64,000 nucleotides of DNA from Austropuccinia psidii (Eukaryota > Basidiomycota > Pucciniomycetes > Pucciniales > Sphaerophragmiaceae): positions 65,702,316 through 65,766,315 of the forward strand of contig JALGQZ010000006.1 of assembly GCA_023105745.1 (NCBI GenBank), given 5' to 3'. A model generated the notes under the pieces. It did no database searches. It saw only the letters and a program-made list of their open reading frames with translations, and had not been told where the DNA came from. Made by a program: the position numbers and the translations under genes. This document shows, piece by piece, positions 35,596-46,194 of the stretch (the stretch's first letter is position 1; each line of letters opens with the position of its first letter).

Positions 35596-36356
35596 TGTCA
35601 CAGCCAAGGAGGCAGGGGCATTACCAATCATATTCCACAATCATTACTTCATTGATACCCCTCAAAACCCAATCAGCAAGGGGGTTTCATCCAAGATTCT
35701 CCAAATACAGTTTTTCATACAGGCAAGATCCAAATACAGTTTCAAACCTCAATACAGTCATACAGGCAAGACCCAAATACAGGATTCACCAAATACAGGC
35801 CTGTAATCAATACAGGCGCAAATACCTGTATTGACTGTATAACCTGTATTGGATTCACCAATACAGGATTCAATCCCACATCCAACTTCTTCCAGCATAC
35901 AGGCAAGTATCTCAACACTCAAACTCCAAGGCTGGTATTTCTCACATATACCAGCCCCTCTTCACCCACCTGGGGGTTTTTCCCCCAGTTAATTAAAATA
36001 GTTGATTTATTATTTAATATTATTTTATTCTCACTTTGGAATATTATTTTATTATTTACTAAGTTAGTCTTAGCCTTCCCTCACCTGTTCAGTAGAGTCC
36101 TGGTGGCCATATCCTTATTAATCCCTTTTCTCTTTTCTGAACAGGTTGAAACAGTGACTCAGGATTATTTGTGGTTGGCTCTTTATTATTGCTTTTGCTT
36201 TGTCTCTCTTATCTTTTATATTTATTATTTTATGACTAGGAATTTATCCTCTTACTCCATTACTCTCATCATTTGAGTATTTCCTTTTGAGCCCTCCATA
36301 AGTAAGTCTGTTCACTGAGTGCCAGGCCCTCTTCACTTAGAAGAGCCCCTGTGACA
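35596..36356 (+). repeat. 3' LTR of element A
   Basis: A 761-bp copy of 26038-26798 with about three single-base differences. It is followed directly by the GACTG duplication and the second half of the element B antisense gene. Confidence 0.95.
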
Positions 36357-36361
36357 GACTG
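36357..36361. repeat. Target-site duplication of element A, right copy
   Basis: GACTG follows the 3' LTR end and matches 26033-26037. Confidence 0.95.
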
Positions 36362-36987
36362 AAGGAGTAGTGAAAAGAATAAGAAAAATTGCTGATTTAC
36401 CTCCTGATCCAGATTCTGAAGGTAGTAGTGAATTGTATGGTGAAGAGGTTGAGGTGGTTAATAATCCAGTTGGCCATAAATACAGAGCTTCTCCTTCTCA
36501 GCCTCCTGCCAAAAGATTCCAAAGCTGCCTTATTCCCAGTACCCCTAGAAATTTTCAGCCAATTCTTGCTACCATTCCTACTTCCCTTCCTCATTCTTCA
36601 CCAAGCTCTTCCCACACCAGGCCTGCCATAAATCTAGAACTAATACCATCACCCATTCAACAGTCCAGAGCCTCACCCATAGCCACCTCTCAACAACTTC
36701 AACCTGAGGCCAGCTCCAGTAGAAGAAGAGAAGAGCTTTCACCTTTATCCTTTCCTGCCGCCCAAGTATTTCAGCAAAGGGATCATTGTCCTATCCAAGT
36801 TACCAAAGAAGATCCAAATAGGGCAAGTGAAAGTCAAGATGCTGTGGCCAGGTTGTTTAGAAAAGTTGATAGGATTATTATGAAGGGAATTATGTATGCT
36901 AATGATAGAACTATTCCTGGTACTGCTTCTGAAGAGACAGCTGCAAAATTTGCCTGGTATGAAGATGAATTTATAAATGATTTCTAA
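36362..36987 (+). pseudogene. Element B antisense zinc-cluster gene, 3' half
   Basis: About 205 codons remain open from the insertion site to TAA at 36985-36987. Alignment with the C-terminal half of A's antisense product is recognisable: a KRIRK/KLKRN basic run, DPDSEGSSELYGEE against DTDAEGSDEIDGEE, a Ser/Pro/Thr-rich linker, then ARLFRKVDRIIMKG against TSLFAEVDALTEVF, with TIPGTASEETAAKFA against AIPGEPTAALAREA. Absence of stops in this half contrasts with the many lesions in B's gag and pol. It joins directly to 25467-26037 if A and one GACTG are ignored. The promoter and zinc cluster are now 10 kb away, so it cannot make the full protein. Confidence 0.8.
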
Positions 36988-37620
36988 ATAAATTTGGATC
37001 ATATGGGTAGAGATAACTAGTTTCCTTGTCCTTGTTTGTGTTTGGTTTGACTTCTATCCCCACTTTTATAACTACTCAAAAATAAATTGAACCTCCCAAT
37101 ACATCATATGGGAGGGGATGCTGCTGCTTTAAAGATAAAGAGATAAAATAAAATATACAAGTAAAGAAAAGGAAAGAAAATGAGCGGGAAAGAGAGTGTA
37201 GAAAATAAATAAAGAAAGTCAGAGTGGCTGAGGTAATTTTTTACAAGAAGTAGACCCCTCAGGGATGCATACCAGGAGAGGGATCTTACTTTCCCAGCTC
37301 CCACTCCCCAACAAGCACCATAAAAGGATAACTTTGCCATAATTGATTTTAAATTAAGGAATGTATTTAATAATTATTATTGGCATGAGTTGGAAAAGAA
37401 TGAAATAAAGAAAAGAAAAAGGAATTTGGCCATATCTTGAAGAAAAGTTCAAATTTCAGGGTATTGATGTTGCAAGGCCTTCTGAATCTGTCCAAAGAAT
37501 CAACAAGTTCTCACAAAGTGGCCAAGGTTATTCTTACAACAACATTTGGGTAGAATACCCCCTTCAAGGTGCAAACCATGAGAGGAACTTACTTTTATAA
37601 AACTCTAGTCAACACCAAGC
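36988..37620 (-). repeat. Duplicated block after pol in element B
   Basis: This is the counterpart of 32646-33300. On the minus strand a unit starts near 37625 (TGATGCTTGGTGTTGACTAG) and another near 37322 (TGGTGCTTGTTGGGGAGTGG), each followed by the GTAAGT/GTAAGA-type segment. The frame 37340-37104 is not conserved in A and is treated as chance. Confidence 0.55.
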
Positions 37621-40600
37621 ATCATAAAATCAAACTCTTGAGGTAATTGGGCCAGGCTTGTCTGGATACAATTAATGGAAATCCTTGACAAGGTCTGGTG
37701 AGTTTTTAAGGTTGGAAGCTGGTTTGCAAGTTGTTCTTTCTGGGTCTTCCCTGAAGCCTTTCCATTCCACAAGATACCATAATTTGCTTTTTTTGAGTTT
37801 TGAGTCCAGAACCTGAGCTACTTTCTATTATTGTTGATCTTCCACTATGACTGGGGGTGGTGGAAATTGATGTCAATTTGGGATAGTTGATTTCTTCACT
37901 GGTTCTAATAAGGAAAAATGAAAGACAGAGTGAACTGACTTCCATTGTTGAGGCAAATTGATGTGATCTGCATGGCTTCCAATCTTCTCAAGAACTTCAA
38001 AGGGTCCCAGCCATATTTCTGACAGTTTCTTGGGGGGTATTGTAGTCTTTATTTTCTTGGAAGCTAGCCATACCTTATTCCCTGGCTGGAAACAGGTGGA
38101 ATTGAAATATTTCTATCTGCATACTTCTTTGATCTCCTTACTTCTGACTCTAATTCTTCTTTGACAACTTGCTGTACTGATTGGAGTTTTGTTGATAAAT
38201 TTCCAGCAGGTGAGTCTTGAGAAATAGGGATTGAGTCAAGACTGGGATTTCTTCCATACAAGGTGAAAAACGTTGATTGCTTTTTTGATGAGTGTTGTGA
38301 ATTATTATAGGCAAATTAAGCCAGAGGGAGCCAAGTGTACCAGTCATCTTGATGGTAACTGACATACATCCGAAGATACTTTTCTAGAATCTTATTTACT
38401 CCCTCTGTATGTCCATCTGTTTCAGGATGAAAAGAAGTTGAAAGATCTCTTGATATCTTGAGCTGCTGACACAATTGAGTCCAAAATGATGAAACAGATA
38501 AAGATCCCCTATCACTAATAATACTGGCTGGAAGACCATGTTGGAAAAGACATGGTTGATAAAGATTTGAGCTAATTCCAGGGAAGTAATTAGTCCATAA
38601 GCTGGAATGAAGCTTGCAATTTTTGAGAACCTGTCCACAACTACTAAAGTTGAATCAAAGTTGTTTGACAAGGGCAATTGAGTGATAAAGTCCATTTATT
38701 AAGAATTCCAAGGACCAGATGGAATTTGAAGAATTTTATTTTTTCTTGAACATTGCTGACATGAAGAAACATAGTCCTTAATGAATTGATTCATGCCAGC
38801 CCAATGAAAATCCCTCTTAATGAGCTTGAGGGTCTTCTCCTGGCCAGGGTGGCCAGCCAATGGTGAGTCATGACGCCTTTGAAGAATATTCAGTTGGATT
38901 TCTTCATTGCTTGGGACTACCACTCTATCTTTGAATAACAATAATTTGGCTTGAGGTTCAAGAGAATAATCTGAAATTGATTCACCTCTTGCTGATTTCT
39001 TGAGTATTTATTTGTAGTCTTTTTCATGCTTTACTTATTTTTGGATCTGATAAACTAAATCTGAGAAAATTCCAACTTTTATTGAGAAGATTCTTGACTC
39101 TTGGGTTCCATCTTGCTTGATTACTTGATGAAAATTTTGAGAATTCTCACTGATGAAGTCCACCCCTCTTTCTGGGTACACATTGTCCCGACGTGACAAG
39201 GCATCTGGTAAAGTGGCCAGCCTGCCGGGGCGGTAAGTAATAGTGAAATGAAACTCAGAAAGAAATTCAGCCCAATGGGCCTGACAACAAGTTAGAATTT
39301 TGGAAGACATGAAATACTGAAGGTAAGAGTTGTCTGTCAAGACTTCAAAAGGATTGGAAAGAGAAAGAAGGAAAGCTCTCCAGGGCTTGAGAGCCCAAAC
39401 TATGCCAAGGAGTTCCTTGTCATGAACTTTATTTTTGAGTTCAGCAAGGAGACACTTGCAACTATCAAATGCAATGGGACGCTTTCCTGAGTAATTCACC
39501 TGACTCAGTAGAGCACCCAAGGCATAATCAGAAGCAGCAGTCTCAACAATAGCTGGTAGAGAAGTATTGAAATGAGAAAGGATAGGAGCAGTGGTGAATG
39601 TTTCTTTGGGTATTTTAAAATGACTAAGACCTTCTTCATTTAAGAAAAAGGTGAGTCTTTTTTGATAAGGGAGGTGAGAGAAGTGATTTTTTAGAGTAAT
39701 TTTTAATGAAAAAACAATAGAAGTTGGAAACGCCAAGGAAGCATTGAAGAGCTTTGATGTTCTTGGGCTGAGGCCGATTGAGGATTTGCTGAAATTTTGA
39801 AGAATCAACTTTGAGGTCATCACTTGAAACAACATAGCCCAAGTATGCCACACTTGAGGCATGGAATACATGCTTGGAGGCTTTGGCAAACAAATTATTG
39901 TCCCTCAGTCTTTGGAGGACAGAGGCCACATGTTTGACATGTTCCTCCTCAGAGCTGGAAAAGACCATAATATCATCTAAACAAACTACAAAAACAATAT
40001 CCAAGAAATCTGAAAAGATATCATTCATAAGATTCTGGAAAGAAGCAGGAGCATTAGTAAGGCCAAATGGCATAACCAAATACTCATAACTACCATATTT
40101 GGTTCTAAATTCAGTTGAGTGCTCATCCCCCTCTTTTATTCTCAGGGGATTATATGCACCACAAAGATCTATCTTGGAGAGGATAGTGGCACCCTTTAAT
40201 ACATTAAGAAGCTGATTCATAGGAGGAACAGGATACCTGTTCCTCCTAGTGACAGAATTGAGTTTGCGTTAGTCAACACACAAACAAATACCTCCATCCT
40301 TTTTCTTGACAAAAAGGACAGGTGTTCCTGTTGAAGAGGAGCTTGGCCTGATGAAATATTTCTCTAAATTATCTGGAATGTAGGTTGACAGTGTTTGTTA
40401 CTCTTGATTTTATAGTGAGTAGGTAGCACCGACTGGAGGTAGAAGACCCTCCAGTTCAGTATGATGATCAAAGGCGTGGTGTGGAGGAAGTTTCTCTGCT
40501 TTCACCTTGGAGAGTACAGCCAAATATTTGTGATAGTCAGGAGGGACTACCTTCAAAACAGTTTCAATTTCTTCTTGCCCTTCCTCCTCATCCCACTTCT

Positions 40601-41299
40601 CTTCCAGGGAGGCATGAAAAGATAAAGGAGGAGGGTCCATATCCCCTTGAAAGAGATGAAGTTGAGATATAGCAACATCTTCTCAAACATCCTTTATCTC
40701 TTTGAATACCTCATCTTTTGACTTAAGTAATGACTGAGATGGCATTATGGAGGGGATATGGATAGAAGAAGGAAGGGGAGGTGTTTTAATTTCACCAACC
40801 AGAGCAACACTGTTGACAGCAGTGGCCATAGCATTTTCCTAGCAGGAGATTTAATACCACTAGAATACATATGACTATAATCATAGGTGATCAGTCCATT
40901 TTTTGAATCAATAAAAGGATTAAAATGGTAGAGGAAATCATAGCCCAATATCAGGTCTTCTCCTTTGGGTGAATATATGATAAAAAAGTCCCATTCAAAG
41001 CTTGGGAAGGAAGGCAAGTCAACTACCCACTTGGTATAATGGGTGATGAACAAGGGAGGGGATTCATTTGAACCCAGAATGAAAAGGGGAGTCTTTTCAG
41101 GGAGCTCTGACATAGTCAATGAGTACTTGAGAACAAAATCAATGGCAATAAAAGAGTTTGTAGCACCAGAATCAATGAGAATACTATAAAAAATATCAGA
41201 GACAGAAGAAAAAATAAGAAACTTCAAAGAATTCTTGACACTAGAATTCAGAGTGCACAATTGTGCTGTTGAAGGAAATAAGTGAGAACCGTTGAACAC
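37621..41299 (-). pseudogene. Element B pol pseudogene
   Basis: All pol domains match element A, in at least eight separate open pieces: protease (41299-40745, Asp-Ser-Gly-Ala kept), linker (40640-40410), RT (40220-39636, CLDD active site kept), RNase H (39889-39035, TAASDYALG with the first Asp lost), integrase zinc domain (38941-38699), integrase core (38695-38150) and a frameshifted chromodomain (about 37945-37640). Stops, frameshifts and small deletions separate the pieces, and about 100 bp of the zinc-domain-to-core linker has been lost. It serves as an outgroup for reading A: where A has TGA at 29908, B has a Ser codon, and where A has YLGD, B has CLDD. Confidence 0.85.
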
Positions 41300-41313
41300 A
41301 TCATGATCCCCAC

Positions 41314-42711
41314 TCAGGCTTTTCCATGCTTGCTAGGGAAGCCTCTTGATGACCCAGGCTTGTTCTGAAGTCTCTTGAAGCATTTTTCAATAGGGTGCTT
41401 TCCACCACAATAAGTACACAACCCCTCTTTGATCCTCCTCTCCTTTTCAGAACCAATGAATTTATTTTCCTTATTAAGCAGAGCAGAATGGGGCTTGTCC
41501 TTTGAAACTTGAAATTGCTTTCCCTTCATATTCTTCTTATTGTGAGGCACTTTTGAAGGTGAGTCTTGAGGAGGCCTTGAAGAATGGGATCCAGTTACAG
41601 GGGGCTTATTTTCTTAATGACTACCCTTCTCTTACTGTCTCTCATGGTACTGGTCTCTAAGTCCAGATTAATGTCCACGAGTTCTTGAAGAGTATTCAAA
41701 TTACCAGGGTAGGAAGCCAACTGATCCAAAAGTCTTGATTCCAATCCTCCTCTATAGACATGAATATAAGCCCTTTTTCCTGAATATCCAATTCTTGAAA
41801 TTGAACTTCTAAAATCAGAAATGTACAAGGATACATGACCACTTCCCTTAAGCCTCAAATTGTCCTACTCCTGTTCAGCTTTTCTAACTTCATTGGGATC
41901 ACCAAACAGAGTGAATAATTGGGCTTCAAATAACTTCCAATTATTGAGGAAGTAGGAAGGATCTCCATTGGAATTATTTGAAAGTTTAGGTTCAATCCAT
42001 TTGCCAGCTCTACCAGTGAGAAAAGAAGTTGAGTACAGAACTTTCTTCCTGTCAGAGAAGGATTTTTCTGGATCAGTATGGAGAATCAATTGACAGGATT
42101 GGATAAATCCTCTCAATTTATGGGCTTTAGTACCATCAAGAGGATAAGGTGCTTTCATTGATGGAGTCTTGAATGCAGGGTCTTTGGAATTGTCCATGAG
42201 GGCAGCTGCTTGAGAGCGTTGTCCCATAATAGTAGCCATTTGCGCCATGATCTTGAGAAGACTTAGATCAGATTGAGAGACAAGAGATTGATTAGTAGGG
42301 GCTAGATTAGAACCCTGGGGAATCTTCCAAAACATCTGCCACTTCAGTTTTCCCAGAGTCTCCCTCTTCCACAGACTCCTCCCCCTCTTCATCTTCAACT
42401 TCTCCTGGTCTTGCTCTTGCACCTGCAGACATGCCAGGGTGGCCACCCAAAGGTCCAGAGAAAGATCTTGATCTTCTTGATTTCATTCCCCCTCTTCTGG
42501 AGGGTTCTGCTCTTTCTATGGGTGGTCCTCTTTCCAAATTTGCACTCAGTTGATGAACTGATGGGGTGTGGTCAAGAGGAGCCCTTGCTGTAGGAGTGAG
42601 AACAGCTGGTTTGCTTTGAGATCTAGTATTTGTGGCCGGAGGGCTGTGATGAACTGGAATGATTGGGAAATTAAGAAAAATATTGATGTTACTTGAGAAT
42701 AGGGAATCCAA
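41314..42711 (-). pseudogene. Element B gag pseudogene
   Basis: It matches element A gag from the Pro-rich N-terminus (SPPATNTRSQ) through the capsid domain to the knuckle CTYCGGKHPIEKC, again CX2CX3HX4C. A frameshift lies near 42320, a TAG at 41859-41861 one codon after the position of A's TAG, and another frame change between 41595 and 41550. The start codon aligned to A's 27571 is lost (Ile). Gag ends GKA-stop in the same place as A. Confidence 0.8.
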
Positions 42712-43419
42712 GCTTGGCCAAATCAGTAATCAATAAAATCTTGATGATCTGGAAGAATCAATCAACAGTCTTGAGGTGAAATCAAATTGAATCAATACAT
42801 CAATCAATTCAGCCAATAACAAAAATAAATCAAATATAAATAAATGTTAAAGAATTAGACAATCAATCAATCAATCAATAATTCAACATGAATAATCAAT
42901 CAAATATCAATCAATAAGTCAATTTCTTAAATATAAAAGGAAGTCTTGAGGATCAAATCCATCAAATAAGTATCTTCAGGATTCAATTCAATATCTTTAT
43001 GATTCAAAGTCAATCAATAATCAAAATCAATTCTTGAAGATCAATAAGTTATCTTGAGGATCCAAAATCAGTCAATCAATCCACTCCAAACAAAAATCCT
43101 GAATTTCTGAATCAATAACCCAATGAATCCCAACTAATCACTTAACCAATCAATAAAATTCCTGATAAGACCTGAATAAGCAAACAAAAGAGAAATTTGA
43201 TTTGAGATAGAATTGAGAATGAAATGAGATGGTAAGAAATGATTAAGAAATGAAAAGAATAAATTTTTATATGCATATAATGAATGAGATGAAAATTGCT
43301 GAGAGAAAAATTCATAATCATAATAATCATAAAATCATAAAGAGGTCATAATTGTGGAATAAGAGAAATGAAGTTAAATGAATGAAAAGAAAGAATCAAA
43401 TATGACTTAATTAATTTAA
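42712..43419 (-). other. Leader of element B, AATCAA-rich
   Basis: On the minus strand this is the same TTGATT/CAAGA-rich low-complexity leader as 26799-27570 of element A. It has no coding potential. Confidence 0.6.
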
Positions 43420-44178
43420 TTTCACAGGGGCTCTTCTAAGTGAAGAGGGCCTGGCACTCAGTAAACTAGGACTCACTGCAGAGGGCTCAAAGGATCAGAA
43501 AGGGAAAAATACTTAAGAATGTAATGAGAGTAAGATTGCTAAGAAATACTTATATAAGAAAAGCAGCAACAAGAATAAGAATAAGAAATAGAAGAGCCAG
43601 CCACAAACAAGGCCAATTCTACTGTTTCAACCTGTCAGAAAGAAAGAGGGGGGTTAATAAGGATATGGCCACCACACCTCCTACTGAACAGGCCAGAGAA
43701 ATACAAAGCCTAACTTATTACCAATAAATATAATACCCAAGAGTATGAGTAATAATATTTGTAAAATAATAAATCAACTAAATTAATTAACTGGGGAAAC
43801 ATCCCCAGGGGATGGAAATAGGGGCTTGTATATGTGAGAATCACCAGCCCTGATCCAGACAGAGAGGTTTCATGAAAGGGATTGATAATTGAATTGAATC
43901 TGGCCAATACAGGTCCTGTACAATCTGTACAGGATCTGTACAGGAGGAGTGGTAGTGTTGAATGATCATACTGTTTCAGGATGGTTTATCCAAACTGTAT
44001 TGGGTAATTCCAACCTCTACAAGTATTGACAGGCTGTATTGATTCACCAGACTGTATGCATGTTTCAGTAAGGAAGATTTCTGAAACTGATTTCTGATAC
44101 ACACAGTAGATTGCTGATTTGAGATATTTGAGTGGGTGTATGATGGAATACCCTTACCCTTGACTAGTGGTTGTTACA
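43420..44178 (-). repeat. 5' LTR of element B
   Basis: It pairs with 23870-24629. On the plus strand it begins TTTCACAGGGGC and ends GTGGTTGTTACA. Outside it lies the 3' flank of element D. Confidence 0.85.
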
Positions 44179-44497
44179 GCTTCAATTTTAACACCAATTC
44201 CATGCATTTCAGAATTTTCCTCTGTATTTTTGATGGGAGGTGAAAATTAATGTTTATGCTCAGCAATTTGTTGGAGCCTGAATAACTTGGATATTCTTGG
44301 TGGTATGTTTATAGGAGTTTTATATTTAGAAAGACGTTAATCTCCTCCTTTGTGAAATAAAATTCATGAGATTTTCTTCCTCAGTTAAATATTTGATTGT
44401 ATTTTTCTCTATTATTGGTTTATGGCATTTTGGCTTTCATTCTTATGCTCTGGTATTGATTCACAGGTTGACATACCCTTCTGCTAAAAAAGGCTCA

Positions 44498-44748
44498 TCA
44501 TTTCTCAAACTGTTCATCCCTCCAAGAGGCTCTTAATCTTTTCAGATTAGAGGAATCATCTGGTATGGCATATTCTTCCAACCATTTGTCTTTTTCAGTT
44601 GTCTGGATCTTGAATCTGACCAAGTACTGTCTATGGTATTTCCCATTAATTCTGATATTCCTGGCCTTTATGATATTCTTTAATGATCCAAGGGACTCCT
44701 CCAAATTGACTATCTCTTGAGGAGTGTGACTCTTGTTCCTGGAGGGAA
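44498..44748 (-). pseudogene. Element D pol C-terminus, chromodomain-like
   Basis: An open minus frame (44857-44498) codes from about 44748 for the pol tail of this family: PSRNKSHTPQEIVNLEES, then KNIIKARNIRINGK, HRQYLVRFK and DKWLEEYAIPD, ending RASWRDEQFEK. The pattern Tyr-Leu-Val-Arg-Phe-Lys followed by a Trp in DKWLEEY fits a degenerate chromodomain. The first 36 codons of the frame (44857-44750) belong to inserted element E, not to pol. Confidence 0.6.
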
Positions 44749-46193
44749 CTGCCACAACCACAGGAACAAAATTGTCAATGGGTCCTTTATGGAAATTCCT
44801 CATCTTCACCATTTTATGGCCGATTAGTGTCTGGGACACATCAAATTTCTCTGGCAAATCCTGGCCTCAACCCTCACTTATGGCCCTCAGGTCATATTCT
44901 GAATCCAATTTTCTTTTAGGCCTTTTTCATAATCTGTTCCCCCCAGGCCATTCCACTAGACTTGGGCCTTGGGGGTCTTCTCAGCCCCTTGAGCCATGTC
45001 AAGGATTTTTGGCCCATCTCTGATTAGGTGGTTTGGACCATTTAGGCCCCCTATGGCCTGCACAGTCTGTAGGCACCTCTAGGCCCCCCTTGGCCTAAAT
45101 ACAATGAGGCAAATTGACTATATGTATTGGTCCCAGGCCACATTTTGGCTCACCTGGGCCAATTTGACCCACCAATTCCCAAGGGTAACAATGGCTAGTT
45201 TTACCATGGACCCAAAGTACTCAAGCGATGACCTCTGGTAGTCACCAAAGGCCATCAGCCATCCTTTGCTAGGCTTTCTCCTAAAGAAAAGGGAATGCCT
45301 TCCCCAATGCTGGACTCATGCCTGGGGCTTATAAGGTATTATATACCATTATGCACCATGCCTTTTTAACAATTCAATGGTGACAATTCCAAGACTCAAT
45401 TTTCCCATCTTAAGCCAAGTAAGAAGTCCACAAATACATTTAGAAGGGAAGCTCCCAAGGCCTCAAGCTTGCAATTCATGGGAGACACTAAGAAGGCTAT
45501 TTGAGGACACCAATAACTTGGTCCCCCAGCCTTTACCATCCAAAATTATTCCCCCAAGGGGTTAATGTCCAAGGATTTTCCAAGGGGTTGTTATGCTTGA
45601 ATCAGTTGTCAAGCCATCAAAGCTCCAGAACTTCTTGGAAAACTCAATTGATCCATACAGGCTGTAATCAAAAAACCTGTATAGAATTTACCTTTTGAGT
45701 CAATTCATATGTACACTGTGGGAATTCAATACACACAGCTTCATTTATTAAGATGGCCAAGCATTATTTACCAAAACAATCAATAAAGCTGGATTCTCAA
45801 TACTCCAGGATCAGTCCTCCAATTTTTCACATATACTGGCCACTCTTTAATCCCCTGAGGAATTTTTCCCCAGCTAATCAATTTAGTGAATCTATTTATA
45901 TTATTAATTTACTTTTATTATTGAAAACAAATGTCAGTGGATATTGGTGGTCATATCATTTACTAATTCCATTGTTTGTTCTTTCATGTTGAAATAGTTA
46001 ATTGAGGATTCATTTGGTTGGCTCTTTGGTCTGTGGCTGTTTTACTATTATCTTCTGTGCATCTGTACTTGCCCTTACTTGTTGTTAGACAGATATTTTC
46101 TTCAGGTATTTCTTTAATATTTGAAGCCCTTCAAGTGAGTTCTTGATTCCTGAGTGCCAGGCCCCTATTTTTATTCCCAAGAGCCCATGTGAA
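44749..46193 (+). mobile_element. Element E: 3' end of an A-family element inserted in D
   Basis: The pol frame of D is interrupted between GEDKI (about 46195) and PSRNKS (44748). The insert ends on the right with a diverged A-type LTR preceded by a polypurine tract. Its left part (44749-45555) is GGCC-rich like the spacer next to the 3' LTR in A and B. Its left end reads TGCCACAACC, close to an LTR start. It could be a 5'-truncated or internally deleted copy. Flanks share only GGA, so a duplication is not proven. Confidence 0.5.
45566..46193 (+). repeat. Diverged A-type LTR of element E
   Basis: The sequence AAGGGGTTAA then TGTCCAAGG parallels AGGGGGATAA then TGTCACAGC in element A. Later landmarks match in order: TTTTTCACATATACTGGCC, TTTTTCCCCAGCTAAT, GTGGTCATATCATTTACTAATTCC, GAGGATTCATTTGGTTGGCTCTTTGG, and CTGAGTGCCAGGCCCC before the end GAGCCCATGTGAAA. 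It is about 130 bp shorter than A's LTR. Confidence 0.7.
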
Positions 46194-46194
46194 A

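Larger units (their letters stand above)
26038..36356 (+). mobile_element. Element A: young Ty3/Gypsy chromovirus with antisense zinc-cluster gene
   Basis: A complete 10,319-bp element. It has a 761-bp 5' LTR, a TTGATT-rich leader, gag, pol in the -1 frame (protease, RT, RNase H, integrase, chromodomain), a duplicated block after pol, an antisense gene of 391 codons, a TGCGCA-rich spacer, a polypurine tract (35584-35595) and a 761-bp 3' LTR. The LTRs start TGTCACAGCC and end CCCCTGTGACA and differ at about 3 positions by eye. It is flanked by GACTG duplications. Gag and pol each carry one nonsense codon and the RT active site is altered, so this copy is probably non-autonomous. It is inserted into the antisense gene of element B. 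Confidence 0.95.
23870..44178 (-). mobile_element. Element B: old Ty3/Gypsy chromovirus, split by element A
   Basis: On the minus strand the order is 5' LTR (44178-43420), leader, gag (42711-41314), pol (41299 to about 37621), a duplicated 3' block, an antisense zinc-cluster gene in two pieces (36987-36362 and 26037-25467), an AT-rich spacer and the 3' LTR (24629-23870). Element A lies between the two pieces of the antisense gene. Removing A and one copy of its 5-bp target duplication leaves about 9.98 kb, close to A's own 10.3 kb. The two LTRs differ at roughly one site in fifteen over the part I compared, and gag/pol carry many stops and frameshifts, so B is much older than A. I found no clear target duplication for B. 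Confidence 0.85.
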
